The translations under genes were made by a program, and so were the position numbers. Under the pieces are notes generated by a model. It ran no database searches. It had not been told where the DNA came from and saw nothing but the letters and a program-made list of their open reading frames with translations. Source: Streptomyces sp. NBC_01276 (lineage in GTDB: Bacteria; Actinomycetota; Actinomycetes; Streptomycetales; Streptomycetaceae). Taken from it: 64,000 bases of DNA. The stretch spans positions 4,586,501 through 4,650,500 of the forward strand of contig NZ_CP108442.1 in the NCBI RefSeq assembly GCF_041435355.1, in the 5' to 3' direction. Positions 23,101 to 31,115 of this stretch are shown piece by piece; positions within the stretch are counted from its first letter, which is position 1; each line of letters starts with the position of its first letter.

Positions 23101-23672
23101 GCGAGCAGTCCGGACACATCGCGGGCGTCGGCTTCGACCTGTACATCCGGATGGTCGGCGAGGCCGTGGCCGACTACCGGGCCGCGATCGAGGGCGGGGC
23201 GGAGGAGGAGCCGCCGCTGGAGGTCAAGATCGAGCTGCCGGTCGACGCGCACGTCCCGCACGACTACGCGCCCGGGGAGCGGCTGCGCCTGCAGGCGTAC
23301 CGGTCCATCGCGTCGGCGAACTCGGAGGCCGACATCAAGGCGGTGCGCGAGGAGCTCACCGACCGCTACGGCAAGCTGCCCGAGCCGGTGGAGAACCTGC
23401 TGCTGGTGGCGGGACTGCGGATGCTCGCCCGGGCCTGCGGGGTCGGCGACATCACCCTCCAGGGGCCCAACATCCGCTTCGGCCCGGTGGAGTTGCGCGA
23501 GTCCCAGGAGCTGCGGCTGAAGCGGCTCTACCCGGGGACGGTGCTCAAGCCCGCGACCTCGCAGGTGCTGGTGCCGCGCCCGAAGACGGCCCGGGTCGGC
23601 GGGAAGCCGCTGGTCGGGCGGGAACTCCTGGCCTGGACGGGGGAGTTCCTCACCACCATCCTCGGTTCGTAG
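20136..23672 (+). CDS. mfd: Transcription-repair coupling factor Mfd
   Basis: An ATP-dependent translocase that removes stalled RNA polymerase from DNA lesions and recruits UvrA. The 1178 residues have the normal length. The UvrB-homology modules fill the N-terminus. The RNA-polymerase-interacting, CarD-like domain starts near residue 500 (DYIVHEQHGVGRYIEM). The RecG-like motor shows Walker A GDVGYGKTE near 656, DEEQRFG near 758, the TMSATPIPRTL helicase motif and the QLRGRVGRGRERGYAYF motif VI. A C-terminal TRCF domain follows. The ATG at 20136 was chosen over upstream in-frame starts because homology begins at MSLHGLLDAV. Confidence 0.97.
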   Translation: MSLHGLLDAVTRDPALAEAVTAAGDGNRMHVDLVGPAAARPFAIAALAARTERTVLAVTATGREAEDLAAALRSLLPADGVVDYPSWETLPHERLSPRSDTVGRRIAVLRRLAHPSKDDPAAGPVSVVVAPIRSVLQPQVKGLGDLVPVSLRQGQSTDLGEVTGALAAAAYARVELVEKRGEFAVRGGILDVFPPTEEHPLRVEFWGDEVEEIRYFKVADQRSLEIAEHGLWAPPCRELLLTDEVRERAAALAEAHPELGELLHKIAEGIAVEGMESLAPVLVDDMELLIDVLPAGAMAVVCDPERVRTRAADLVATSQEFLMASWAATAGGGEAPIDVGAASLRGIADVRDHARELGMMWWSVSPFAAEDADLAGGDTLKLGMRAPEAYRGDTARALADTKGWIADGWHTVYLTEGHGPAARTVEVLGGEGIAARLEADLPSLEPGVVHVSCGSLDNGFVDPALRLAVLTETDLTGQRTATKDLGRMPTRRRKSVDPLTLEVGDYIVHEQHGVGRYIEMVQRTVQGATREYLLVEYAPAKRGQPGDRLYIPTDQLEQVTKYVGGEAPTLHRLGGADWTKTKARAKKAVKEIAADLIKLYSARMAAPGHTFGPDTPWQRELEDAFPYAETPDQLTTIAEVKEDMEKSVPMDRLICGDVGYGKTEIAVRAAFKAVQDGKQVAVLVPTTLLVQQHFGTFSERYAQFPVNVRALSRFQSDTESKATLEGLKEGSVDIVIGTHRLFSQETKFKDLGLVIVDEEQRFGVEHKEQLKKLRANVDVLTMSATPIPRTLEMAVTGIREMSTITTPPEERHPVLTFVGPYEEKQIGAAVRRELLREGQCFYIHNRVESIDRAAARLREIVPEARIATAHGQMSEQALEQVVVDFWEKKFDVLVSTTIVESGIDISNANTLIVERGDNFGLSQLHQLRGRVGRGRERGYAYFLYPPEKPLTETAHERLATIAQHTEMGAGMYVAMKDLEIRGAGNLLGGEQSGHIAGVGFDLYIRMVGEAVADYRAAIEGGAEEEPPLEVKIELPVDAHVPHDYAPGERLRLQAYRSIASANSEADIKAVREELTDRYGKLPEPVENLLLVAGLRMLARACGVGDITLQGPNIRFGPVELRESQELRLKRLYPGTVLKPATSQVLVPRPKTARVGGKPLVGRELLAWTGEFLTTILGS

Positions 23673-23695
23673 CCGGCCCGGCTGCATATCATCGG

Positions 23696-24256
23696 ATGAT
23701 GATCCCTTCCGTCGCCCTGCGCTGCCCGGCGCAGCAGGACCGTCCGGCCCTGCTGCTGCGTCCCTGGGAGGAGGCGGACGTGCCCGCGCTGAGGGGCGTG
23801 TACCGGGACCCGGTGCTGCGCCGCTGGACCCGGTACCCCGTCGACAGCGAGCGCGACGGGCTGATGTTCGTGGAGGACGGCCGGCGGGACTGGGCCGAGG
23901 GCCGGCGGTTCGGCTTCGCCGTGGTGGAGGAGGACTCGGGACTGCTGGTGGCGGGCAGCGTCCTCAAGCGGGCGGGCTCGGCGGACGGTCCGTCCGCCGA
24001 GGTGGGCTACTGGACGGCGGCGCCCGCGCGGGGCCGCGGCGTCGCCCCGCGCGCCCTGGAGGCCCTCACCGCCTGGGCGTTCGCCACCTTCGCCGGGGCC
24101 GGTCTGGAACGCCTCGACCTCCTGCACCAGGAGGACAACGAGGCCTCCTGCCGCGTCGCGGCCAAGAGCGGGTACGCCTTCGAGACGACCCTGCCCGCCG
24201 CGCCGCCCGAGTTCCCCCTCAGCGGCCACCTGCACGTGCGGCGGGCCTCCGCCTGA
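23696..24256 (+). CDS. GNAT family N-acetyltransferase (RimJ/RimL-like)
   Basis: 186 residues from the first of two consecutive ATG codons. The acetyl-CoA-binding motif A region reads AEVGYWTAAPARGRGVAPRALEALTAWAF, with the RGRGVA pyrophosphate loop, followed by the LERLDLLHQEDNEASCRVAAKSGYAFE motif B, typical of RimJ/RimL-type acetyltransferases acting on protein N-termini or small amines. It follows mfd by 23 bases on the same strand and may be read through from it, although no clear ribosome-binding site is seen. The substrate is unknown. Confidence 0.85.
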   Translation: MMIPSVALRCPAQQDRPALLLRPWEEADVPALRGVYRDPVLRRWTRYPVDSERDGLMFVEDGRRDWAEGRRFGFAVVEEDSGLLVAGSVLKRAGSADGPSAEVGYWTAAPARGRGVAPRALEALTAWAFATFAGAGLERLDLLHQEDNEASCRVAAKSGYAFETTLPAAPPEFPLSGHLHVRRASA

Positions 24257-24316
24257 CGGGGCGGGCGGGGCGGGCGGGGCTGACAGGGCGGGCAGAGCGG
24301 ACGGGGCGGACGGTCG

Positions 24317-25162
24317 TCAGACGGCCTCGCCCGCCGGGCCGCCGATCTTCGACATGTCCAGGACGTCGGAGTCCTGTGGGGAGGCCGTGTCGACCGGGAC
24401 GTCGAACGCCGAGAACAGCGCCTCGCCTGGGGTGTCCCCGCTGACCGCCGACTTCAGCACGTACGGCTTGCCCTCCGTGGCGACGTAGTCGGTCTGCGTG
24501 CCCTGCCGGGACGGGGAGGTGACCGCCAGCGCCGGCTTGCCGTCGACGGTGGTGGGCTGTCCCTTGCGGGCGAGCGGGCTGCCCTTGCCGAAGTCGCCCG
24601 TCAGCTTGTCGAGGTCGCAACTGCCCGTCATCGACGCGGCCCGCGGATCGGAGACGGGGACCTTCACCCACCGGTCGGCGAGCGCGGCCACCATCTGGTC
24701 CGTCTGCTTCTGCGGGGTGTTCCGCTGCCGGGCCGCGCCCCGCCAGTAGGCGGCGTCGCCCCGGAAGTGCACCAGCTCGGTGGACTTGATGATGTCGAGG
24801 CGGCCCATGCCCTCCAGGCGGACGGCGCCGTTGCAGTTGCCCTTCTTGTCGAGGGACAGGTCGATCTGCATGGGCTTGCCCTGGTAGTCGACCTTCGCGG
24901 TGACGTGCGCCGACTCCGCCTTGCGGGTGGCCTCGTAGGCCTCCGTCAGGATCTCCTGCCCGGACCGTTCGGCGAGCGGGCCGCCGCTGCGGGCGGGCGC
25001 CGGGGCCCCGCCCGGGGCCGAGGGCGAAGGGGCCTTGGCCGCACGGGCCTCGCGCCCCACGGACGCGGCCGTGCCCGGACCGCCCCCGCAGGCCGTCAGG
25101 CCGGTGCCGATCAGGGCCGTGGCGGCGAGGGCCGCCGCGCTGGTCTTCGTACGGCTGCGCAT
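24317..25162 (-). CDS. Secreted lipoprotein (LppX/LprG-like, outer-face)
   Basis: 281 residues starting at ATG 25162, where a lipoprotein signal peptide begins (MRSRTKTSAAALAATALIGTGLTAC, lipobox LTAC). A Pro/Ala/Gly-rich spacer leads to a mature domain of about 210 residues (EILTEAYEATRKAESAHVTAKVDYQGKPMQIDLSLDKKGNC). That domain resembles the LppX/LprAFG half-barrel that carries lipids, a fold assignment made by pattern only. It is anchored on the outer face of the membrane. A second, weakly similar lipoprotein gene lies 31 bases upstream on the same strand, so the two are probably an operon arising by duplication. Confidence 0.78.
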   Translation of the reverse strand: MRSRTKTSAAALAATALIGTGLTACGGGPGTAASVGREARAAKAPSPSAPGGAPAPARSGGPLAERSGQEILTEAYEATRKAESAHVTAKVDYQGKPMQIDLSLDKKGNCNGAVRLEGMGRLDIIKSTELVHFRGDAAYWRGAARQRNTPQKQTDQMVAALADRWVKVPVSDPRAASMTGSCDLDKLTGDFGKGSPLARKGQPTTVDGKPALAVTSPSRQGTQTDYVATEGKPYVLKSAVSGDTPGEALFSAFDVPVDTASPQDSDVLDMSKIGGPAGEAV

Positions 25163-25193
25163 TTCGGATCCCCCCGTGGAAAGTCGAACAGGC

Positions 25194-25991
25194 TCAGCCG
25201 TCGAGCGTAGAGGGTGCCTGAGACACGGGGCGGGCGGCCCCGGCCCGGGACGCGCCGCCGGCGGGGGCGCCGGGCCGGCGCAGCTCCGCGTATTCGGCGC
25301 TGCCGGCGTCCGGGCCGCCCCGCTGCCAGTGCCTGACGAGGTACGGCTCGCCGTCCAGCAGCACGTGGTCGATGAGCTCGACGCCGCCGGGCCCCTTCGA
25401 GGTGAACACCGCCACCGGCTTGCCGTTCTTGTAGGTGTCCGGCTCCCGGTGGACGCCGGTCCGCTCGGCCGGGAAGGCACGGGAGGGGCGGCCCTCCGCG
25501 CAGAGGGCGAGGAGGTGGGCGACCGACGGGTCGCCCGGCCTGACGTCGAACCAGCCGTCCTGGTCGTCGGGGGTCTTGACGGGCCCGTCCCCGAAATGGT
25601 TCTGGAGGAATCCGGCATCGCCCCTGAAGGAGAACCTGCCGTCCTCCATCAGGACCTCCCCCACCCCGGCCCGGAAGACCGTGACCTGGCCCCAGCACGT
25701 GCTGTCGCCCTCGAAGGACAGGTCCGCCCTGATCTGGCGGTCGCCGATGGTGCGCTGGACGGTCGCCCGCTTGGAGTCGGCCAGATCCGTCTGCTCGTAG
25801 GCGGAGCGCAGGACGGCGGCCGGGTCCTTGTCCGCGAGCGGGTCGGGCGCCGGAGCCGAGGCCGAGGCCGACGGCGTCCGCCGCGCCGCCGCGTCGGCGG
25901 CCTTCGGCCCGCAGGCGGTGGCGCCGGCGGTCAGCAGGGCCGCGCAGGCGAGTGCGGCCATGGACACGTGTACGGGTGGTGTGGTGCGCAA
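25194..25991 (-). CDS. Secreted lipoprotein, paralogue of the downstream one
   Basis: 265 residues from a TTG start at 25991, chosen because AGGGGGGGAC lies at good spacing; ATG 25961 would leave too short an n-region. The signal peptide ends in GATAC with Cys as the lipid site. The mature domain (VLRSAYEQTDLADSKRATVQRTIGDRQIRADLSFEGDSTCWGQVTV ... ELIDHVLLDGEPYLVRHWQ) shares the plan of the neighbour: the 'A-Y-E-x-T' helix, a single Cys followed by G-x-V, and an EPYLV or KPYVL strand. The role is unknown; lipid or polymer binding at the membrane surface is possible. Confidence 0.75.
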   Translation of the reverse strand: MRTTPPVHVSMAALACAALLTAGATACGPKAADAAARRTPSASASAPAPDPLADKDPAAVLRSAYEQTDLADSKRATVQRTIGDRQIRADLSFEGDSTCWGQVTVFRAGVGEVLMEDGRFSFRGDAGFLQNHFGDGPVKTPDDQDGWFDVRPGDPSVAHLLALCAEGRPSRAFPAERTGVHREPDTYKNGKPVAVFTSKGPGGVELIDHVLLDGEPYLVRHWQRGGPDAGSAEYAELRRPGAPAGGASRAGAARPVSQAPSTLDG

Positions 25992-26262
25992 GACGGGTCC
26001 CCCCCTGGGATCGGTCAGGAACCCAGAGGGTAACCACGGCCACCCGGAGGGGGACTGGAGGGGAGGGAGGGGGAAGGCGGGCGGTCGGGGCGGTCGGGGC
26101 GCGGGTCGTCCAGGGGGCGCGCCGCGGCCGGTCCGGCGGACGGGCGGCCCGGACCGACCGGGCTGCGACCCTGCAACGGTTGGGGCCTTCCCCTCACGGA
26201 CGGCCGGAAAGGCTGTATACGCTCAGACCAGCACCCTTCCGTACGCCTCGTCAGGAGCAGCG

Positions 26263-26955
26263 ATGCACGGCCCCGGCCTCCCGCCGCAGCACGGCCCCCA
26301 CGGCCACCGTTCCCTCTCCGGGAGCGAGATGACGCTGCGCGTGCTGTTCACGGCGCTGCCGCTGCTCAGCTGCGGGTTCTTCGCCTGGGGGTCGGTGCTG
26401 CGGCTCGCGATCCTCACCCGCAAGGGGCGGGACTGGGCGCTGCTGGTCATCAGCGGGGTGCTGTCGATCGTCTGGCTCACCCTCATCGAGATGGACCCCA
26501 CGGCCGAGGTCAACGGCTGGCAGGGCAACCTCGGCGCCGGTGGCTCGATCTTCACGGGTTTCGCGATCTGCGTGTACCACCTCGTCGCGGACATCCGCCA
26601 CCACGAGAACAAGCGCCCCGCCCCGGCCGTCGGGGCCGCGCCCTGGTACCCGGCGGGCCCGCAGGCCCCGTACGGCGGGCAGCAGACCACCCCCTCCTAC
26701 GGCTATCCGCCCGTGCGGAACCCGGCCCCCGCGCCGGCGCCCCCGCAGGTTCCCCCGCAGACGCCGCCGCCGCCGCGCCTCGGGCAGGTGCGCGCCGAAC
26801 TCGACGAACTCAGCGAGCTCCTGCGCCGCCAGGGCCCCGGTCAGGGTCAGGGTCAGGGCCCCGGTCAGGGCCCGGCCCGCCCGCCGCAGCCCCCGCAGCC
26901 CGGCGGCCCCTACCAGGACCCGAACAGCACGGCGTTCCAGGACCCGAACCGGTGA
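26263..26955 (+). CDS. Membrane protein co-translated with a Ser/Thr kinase
   Basis: 230 residues. Three membrane spans (about 23-45, 52-72 and 90-110) are followed by a cytosolic Pro/Gln/Gly-rich tail with a GQGQGQGPGQGP run and one amphipathic helix (LGQVRAELDELSELLRRQ). Not a named family. ATG 26263 has AGGAGCAG upstream. The stop overlaps the GTG of the following kinase gene (GTGA), so the two products are made together. The membrane protein could recruit the kinase or be its substrate, but this is inference from coupling only. Confidence 0.72.
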   Translation: MHGPGLPPQHGPHGHRSLSGSEMTLRVLFTALPLLSCGFFAWGSVLRLAILTRKGRDWALLVISGVLSIVWLTLIEMDPTAEVNGWQGNLGAGGSIFTGFAICVYHLVADIRHHENKRPAPAVGAAPWYPAGPQAPYGGQQTTPSYGYPPVRNPAPAPAPPQVPPQTPPPPRLGQVRAELDELSELLRRQGPGQGQGQGPGQGPARPPQPPQPGGPYQDPNSTAFQDPNR

Positions 26956-28466
26956 CCGAGAGCGAACGCCTGATCGGCGAGCGCTACCAGCTCGCCACCA
27001 TCCTCGGACAGGGCGGCATGGGCCAGGTGTGGACGGCCTACGACCGCCGCCTGGACCGGCGCGTCGCCGTCAAACTGCTGCGCCCCGACCGGGTGGCCGG
27101 CCCCGGCACCGTCGCCGAGGAGCTGCGCCGCCGCTTCGTGCGGGAATGCCGCGTCACCGCCCAGGTCGACCACCCCGGGCTGGTCACCGTCCACGACGCC
27201 GGCAACGACGGCGACGAGCTCTACCTCGTCATGGGCTACGTCGAGGGCTCCGACCTCGCCGACCACCTCGCCGGGCACGACCCGTACCCGTGGTCCTGGG
27301 CGGTCGCGGTGGTCGCGCAGCTGTGCGCCGTGCTCTCCGCCGTGCACGCGGTGCCGATCGTCCACCGCGACCTCAAGCCCCGCAACGTGATGATCCGGCC
27401 CGACGGGACCGTGCTCGTCCTGGACCTCGGCGTCGCCTCCGTGATGGACACCGACACCACCCGCCTCACCAGCACCGGTTCCCCGATCGGCAGTCCCGCC
27501 TACATGGCGCCCGAACAGGCGATGGGCGGCGCGGTCGGCCCCTACACCGACCTCTACGCCCTCGGCGTGCTGCTCTACGAACTCCTCTCCGGCAACGTCC
27601 CCTTCGCCGGATCGACCGCCCTCGGCGTCCTGCACCGCCACCTCTACGAGCCCCCGGCCCCGGTGCGTCCGCTGCGCCCCGAGATCCCGCCGGAGCTGGA
27701 GGCGCTGATGCTGCGCCTGCTCGCCAAGGACCCGCAGGACCGGCCCGGTTCCGCGCAGGAGGTCTACGAGGCCCTCGAACCCCTGCTCCCGGCCCGCGGC
27801 AGCCGCTCCCCGGCGGGCCCCCTCGACCCCACCCGCCCCTTCCTGCGCCCCCAGGCGCCCTGGCCGGACCGGGCCGCCGTCGTCCCGCCCCGGCCGGCCG
27901 ACCCGCCCGCGCCGCCCCGGCCGGACATCCCCGGCGCGGTGGACGAGGCCCGCAAGCTGCTCGACCAGGGGCAGCTCACCCGGGCCGTGGACATCCTCGG
28001 CGGGATCCTCCCGGCGGCGGCCGCCGAGCACGGCGAGCACTCCCCGGTGGTCCGCTCGCTGCGCAAGCAGTACGCCGCCACCCTGATGGACGACGGCCAG
28101 TTCCGCCGCGCCCTGCCCGAACTGCGGCGCCTCGCGGACGAGTTCCCGGCCGGGGACCCGCAGGCGCTGCGCCTGCGCTACGACGCCGCGCAGTGCCTGG
28201 AGCAGCTCGGCGAGCCGGCGGCGGCCCTGGCCGAGTACCGGTCGCTGCTGCCCCTGTTCGAGAACCACTACGCCAACCCGGACCCGGGCCTCCCGCTGGA
28301 GGTCCGCCGCCGGATAGCGCACCTGCTGCTGTCGCTGGGCGACCGCCCCGCTGCCCACGACACCCTGGTCCGCCTCCTGTACGACACGGACCGCGTCCAC
28401 GGGCCGGGCCACCCCCTCGCGGTGGACGTCCGCCGCACCCTGCAGTGGCTGGGCCAGGTGCGCTGA
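26952..28466 (+). CDS. Cytosolic Ser/Thr protein kinase with C-terminal TPR-like repeats
   Basis: 504 residues. A Hanks-type kinase domain occupies about 12-275: glycine loop GQGGMGQV (20-27), catalytic Lys41 in VAVKLL, HRDLKPRNVM with Asp140, DLG in place of DFG near 157, and SPAYMAPEQ. A Pro-rich linker (280-325) leads to a helical region with TPR-like repeats (ARKLLDQGQLTRAVDILGG ... ALPELRRLADEFP ... QCLEQLGEPAAALAEYRSLLPLF). There is no transmembrane segment or PASTA domain, so it is unlike PknB and may bind partners through the repeats. Translationally coupled to the upstream membrane protein by GTGA overlap. The DLG variant occurs in active kinases. Confidence 0.9.
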   Translation: MTESERLIGERYQLATILGQGGMGQVWTAYDRRLDRRVAVKLLRPDRVAGPGTVAEELRRRFVRECRVTAQVDHPGLVTVHDAGNDGDELYLVMGYVEGSDLADHLAGHDPYPWSWAVAVVAQLCAVLSAVHAVPIVHRDLKPRNVMIRPDGTVLVLDLGVASVMDTDTTRLTSTGSPIGSPAYMAPEQAMGGAVGPYTDLYALGVLLYELLSGNVPFAGSTALGVLHRHLYEPPAPVRPLRPEIPPELEALMLRLLAKDPQDRPGSAQEVYEALEPLLPARGSRSPAGPLDPTRPFLRPQAPWPDRAAVVPPRPADPPAPPRPDIPGAVDEARKLLDQGQLTRAVDILGGILPAAAAEHGEHSPVVRSLRKQYAATLMDDGQFRRALPELRRLADEFPAGDPQALRLRYDAAQCLEQLGEPAAALAEYRSLLPLFENHYANPDPGLPLEVRRRIAHLLLSLGDRPAAHDTLVRLLYDTDRVHGPGHPLAVDVRRTLQWLGQVR

Positions 28467-28529
28467 CCTCCCGGCCGGGGCCGGGCCCCCGGTCCGGGAC
28501 AGGGAGCCCCGGCGCCGGTGACCCCCGCG

Positions 28530-30923
28530 TCAGCGCGCCCGCCGCCGGCGCCTGAGCGCCAGGCCGAGCACCACCAGCGCCGACAGGCCGGCCGCCGCCG
28601 TGCCCAGGACGAGGCCCGGGGGGCGGAAGGAGCAGGTCAAGGCGGTGGTGCGGCCGTCCAGAGGGACGGCCAGCAGGCCGAGCCGGGACCGGGCCGGGCG
28701 GCCGTCGCAGGTCCAGCCCGCGATCGCCGGGACCGCGACCACGGCCGTGCCCCGGCTGCCCGGCGGCAGGGTGGCGCGCAGGCCCGAGTCGGTGACCTTG
28801 ACCGAGGTGGCGGCCGTGGCGCGCAGGGCCGCCACCGCCGCCGACAGGCGGGGCCGGTCCAGGCAGGACAGCGCCCACCGCGCCGGGGCGGGCCGGTCGA
28901 AGACCAGCCTGGAGGCGGGCCCGCGCGAGAGCCCGAGGGGCTGGAGCGCCGCCCGGTTGCGGGGGGCGCTGCCGTTCAGCCGGAACGGGCGGCCACCGGC
29001 GAGGCGGGCCGTGGCGTTGTACTCCGGGGCCCACAGGTAGGCCTCCGTCCCCGCCCGGCAGACCCCGGGCGCGACCGGGTCCTCGTAGACCTCCGCGCCC
29101 AGCAGCAGCTCCTGGTTGGCGAAGGGGGATTCCCCGTAAGCCGGTTCGGGGCCCGCCGGGTGGACGGTGACCAGCGGCGGGACCTCGGCGCGGGCGATCG
29201 TGCCGTCGGGCTTCAGGCGCGCGCCGACCGCGAACACCGCGTCCGTCACCGGGTTGTCGAGGCTCTGCACGTTGCGGCCCCGCGAGGTCCAGCCCGCGCC
29301 CAGCGCCTGCATCGTGCGGGTGAACACGTCCGGGGTGTGGCTGCTGTAGTACGAGCCGCCCTCGCCGCCCAGCAGCATCGGGTCGTTGCCGGACAGCGCC
29401 GGCCGGCCCGCGTCGGTCCGGTACGCGGGCCAGCCCTCGGCGCCCGCGAGGGCCTCGGCGCGCCGGGTGTGCGCCGCGTTCCAGGACGGGTAGTCGTCCA
29501 GCCCGGCCAGTTTGCCCTTGTGGCCGTACGCCGTCGTCGCCGCGGCCTGCGCCACCAGCACCGCCGCCAGCAGACCGGCGGCGGGCAGCAGCAGCCGCGG
29601 CCGGCGCAGCGCCCACCAGGCCCCGGCCGTCAGTGCCAGCCCGCCGACGGACAGGGCGTACCCCCAGGTGGTGGTCAGGGCGCTGCCGCTCGCCCACAGC
29701 CCGGCCGCCGCCAGCACCGCGGCCCCCGCCGCCAGCGCCCGTCCCGAGGGCGGTCCGGCCGCCAGCCCCGTCCAGGCGGCGATCACCACGATCCCGGCCA
29801 GCACGAAGGTCTGCCGGTACGCGCTCCCGTTCGGGGTGGCGAACAGGTGCCAGGCCAGGTGGGTCGGCTCCCACTGCAGCGACAGCAGCACCGCCGTCAC
29901 CAGCCCGGCCCACCACCACCGGGTCCGGGCGGGCAGGGCCCGGTGGAAGGGGAGCGCCGCGACCAGCAGCAGGGTCCCGGTGCCCACGAACACCGCGGGG
30001 GAGTTGAAGGAGTACGTCGCCGGCATCAGCCGCGCGAACAGGTCGGACCACGGCACCGGACCGAACGGGCGGGACCACCCCGGATAGGCCTGCTTCGAGC
30101 TCAGGAACAGCGGCACCAGCACCGGCGCGGCCAGCCCGATCCCCAGCAGCACGGTCCCCGCCGCCCGCCCGACCACCCGGGCCCGCTCCCTCGCGCCCTC
30201 CCGGGTCAGCACCACCCGCACCAACAGCACCAGGGCCGCACCCAGGGTGGCCATGTAGGCGGTGTAGAAGTTCGCCGTCCAGCCCACCGCCACCACCAGC
30301 ACCCCGAGCACGGGCCGCCGCCCGCGCAGCGCCCACTCGCCGGTGAGGCACAGCAGGGGGAAGGAGATGAGCCCGTCCAGCCACATCGGGTTGTAGGAGG
30401 CCTCGATCACCGACCAGCCGCACAGCGCGTACGAGGCCCCCAGCAGTCCCGCGGCCCACCACGGCCCGGGCCGCTGGGTGCGCAGCAGCCAGGCCATCGC
30501 CGCCGCCGCGGCGGCCGTCTTCAGCACGGTGACCGCGTACACCGCGAGGTCGATGTCCTGGCGCGGGAACAGCGCCACCAGCACGGCGAAGGGGCTCGTC
30601 AGATAGGTCCCCAGATCGGGCAGGAAGCTGGTCCCGTACCCGGACTGCCAGTTGAAGAGGAGACCGCCCTGCGCCCGCCCGTGCAGCAGGTCCCACAGGT
30701 GCGCGTGGAACGGCACGAACTGGTTGCCGAGGTCGTTGACGCTGCGGTGGCGGGGCCCGTACGGGAAGACGCGCGCGGTGGCGTCCCCGCCGCACACGGC
30801 CACGACGGTGACCAGCGCCGCGAACGCCGCCCCCACCAGGCCGGCCCGCCGCGCGGAGCGGCGCGGGGGAGCGGGGACGGGACGGCCGGGGACGCGGCGC
30901 GGGGCGAGCTGCTGTGTCGACAT
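28530..30923 (-). CDS. YfhO-family membrane protein
   Basis: 797 residues. About a dozen membrane spans are separated by a large extracytoplasmic portion from about residue 470 to 740. The first loop (DLGNQFVPFHAHLWDLLHGRAQGGLLFNWQSGYGTSFLPDLGTYLTSPF) is the hallmark of the YfhO family, which is related to GT-C glycosyltransferases that decorate wall polymers or lipoteichoic acid. The final span (VLGTAAAGLSALVVLGLAL) ends in a basic RRRRR-like tail. ATG 30923 is chosen because the protein family begins at the basic N-terminus; the upstream extension is translated leader. Divergent from the SurA-like lipoprotein gene. The sugar transferred is unknown. Confidence 0.82.
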   Translation of the reverse strand: MSTQQLAPRRVPGRPVPAPPRRSARRAGLVGAAFAALVTVVAVCGGDATARVFPYGPRHRSVNDLGNQFVPFHAHLWDLLHGRAQGGLLFNWQSGYGTSFLPDLGTYLTSPFAVLVALFPRQDIDLAVYAVTVLKTAAAAAAMAWLLRTQRPGPWWAAGLLGASYALCGWSVIEASYNPMWLDGLISFPLLCLTGEWALRGRRPVLGVLVVAVGWTANFYTAYMATLGAALVLLVRVVLTREGARERARVVGRAAGTVLLGIGLAAPVLVPLFLSSKQAYPGWSRPFGPVPWSDLFARLMPATYSFNSPAVFVGTGTLLLVAALPFHRALPARTRWWWAGLVTAVLLSLQWEPTHLAWHLFATPNGSAYRQTFVLAGIVVIAAWTGLAAGPPSGRALAAGAAVLAAAGLWASGSALTTTWGYALSVGGLALTAGAWWALRRPRLLLPAAGLLAAVLVAQAAATTAYGHKGKLAGLDDYPSWNAAHTRRAEALAGAEGWPAYRTDAGRPALSGNDPMLLGGEGGSYYSSHTPDVFTRTMQALGAGWTSRGRNVQSLDNPVTDAVFAVGARLKPDGTIARAEVPPLVTVHPAGPEPAYGESPFANQELLLGAEVYEDPVAPGVCRAGTEAYLWAPEYNATARLAGGRPFRLNGSAPRNRAALQPLGLSRGPASRLVFDRPAPARWALSCLDRPRLSAAVAALRATAATSVKVTDSGLRATLPPGSRGTAVVAVPAIAGWTCDGRPARSRLGLLAVPLDGRTTALTCSFRPPGLVLGTAAAGLSALVVLGLALRRRRRAR

Positions 30924-31060
30924 GGTGGAGCGACCATCCCAGGAACGGTGGGCAGGGCGGTGGCCGGGGGGTGAACTCGCACCCCAACACCCCCCGAATC
31001 GTTGGTCGAAGCGGTGGCCCGTACCACCCTGACTGCATACCATCGATCACCGCACGGCCC

Positions 31061-31115
31061 TTGTGCACCGACGCACAATCTCCCGGCCCTGGAGGCTCCT
31101 TTGCACCGTCGCACA
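31061..31115. promoter_or_regulatory. Two copies of a GCACCGNCGCAC palindrome before the SurA-like gene
   Basis: TTGTGC-ACCGAC-GCACAA (31061-31078) is a perfect 6-6-6 palindrome. A second close copy (TTGCACCGTCGCACA, 31101-31115) spans the start codon 40 bases later. With the GGAGG ribosome-binding site between them, this looks like a paired operator. Confidence 0.45.

Noticed and set aside
20037-23687. 1216-codon minus-strand open frame opposite mfd, and similar long frames opposite the ABC genes (45636-49220)
   Set aside because: Compositional shadows of high-GC coding DNA: the proteins are Gly/Arg/Val/Asp-rich without motifs, while the sense strands encode Mfd and ABC proteins.
28530-31043. 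YfhO start at 31043 with 40 extra residues
   Set aside because: The added residues are His/Gly/Arg-rich with no family resemblance; the membrane protein begins naturally at ATG 30923.
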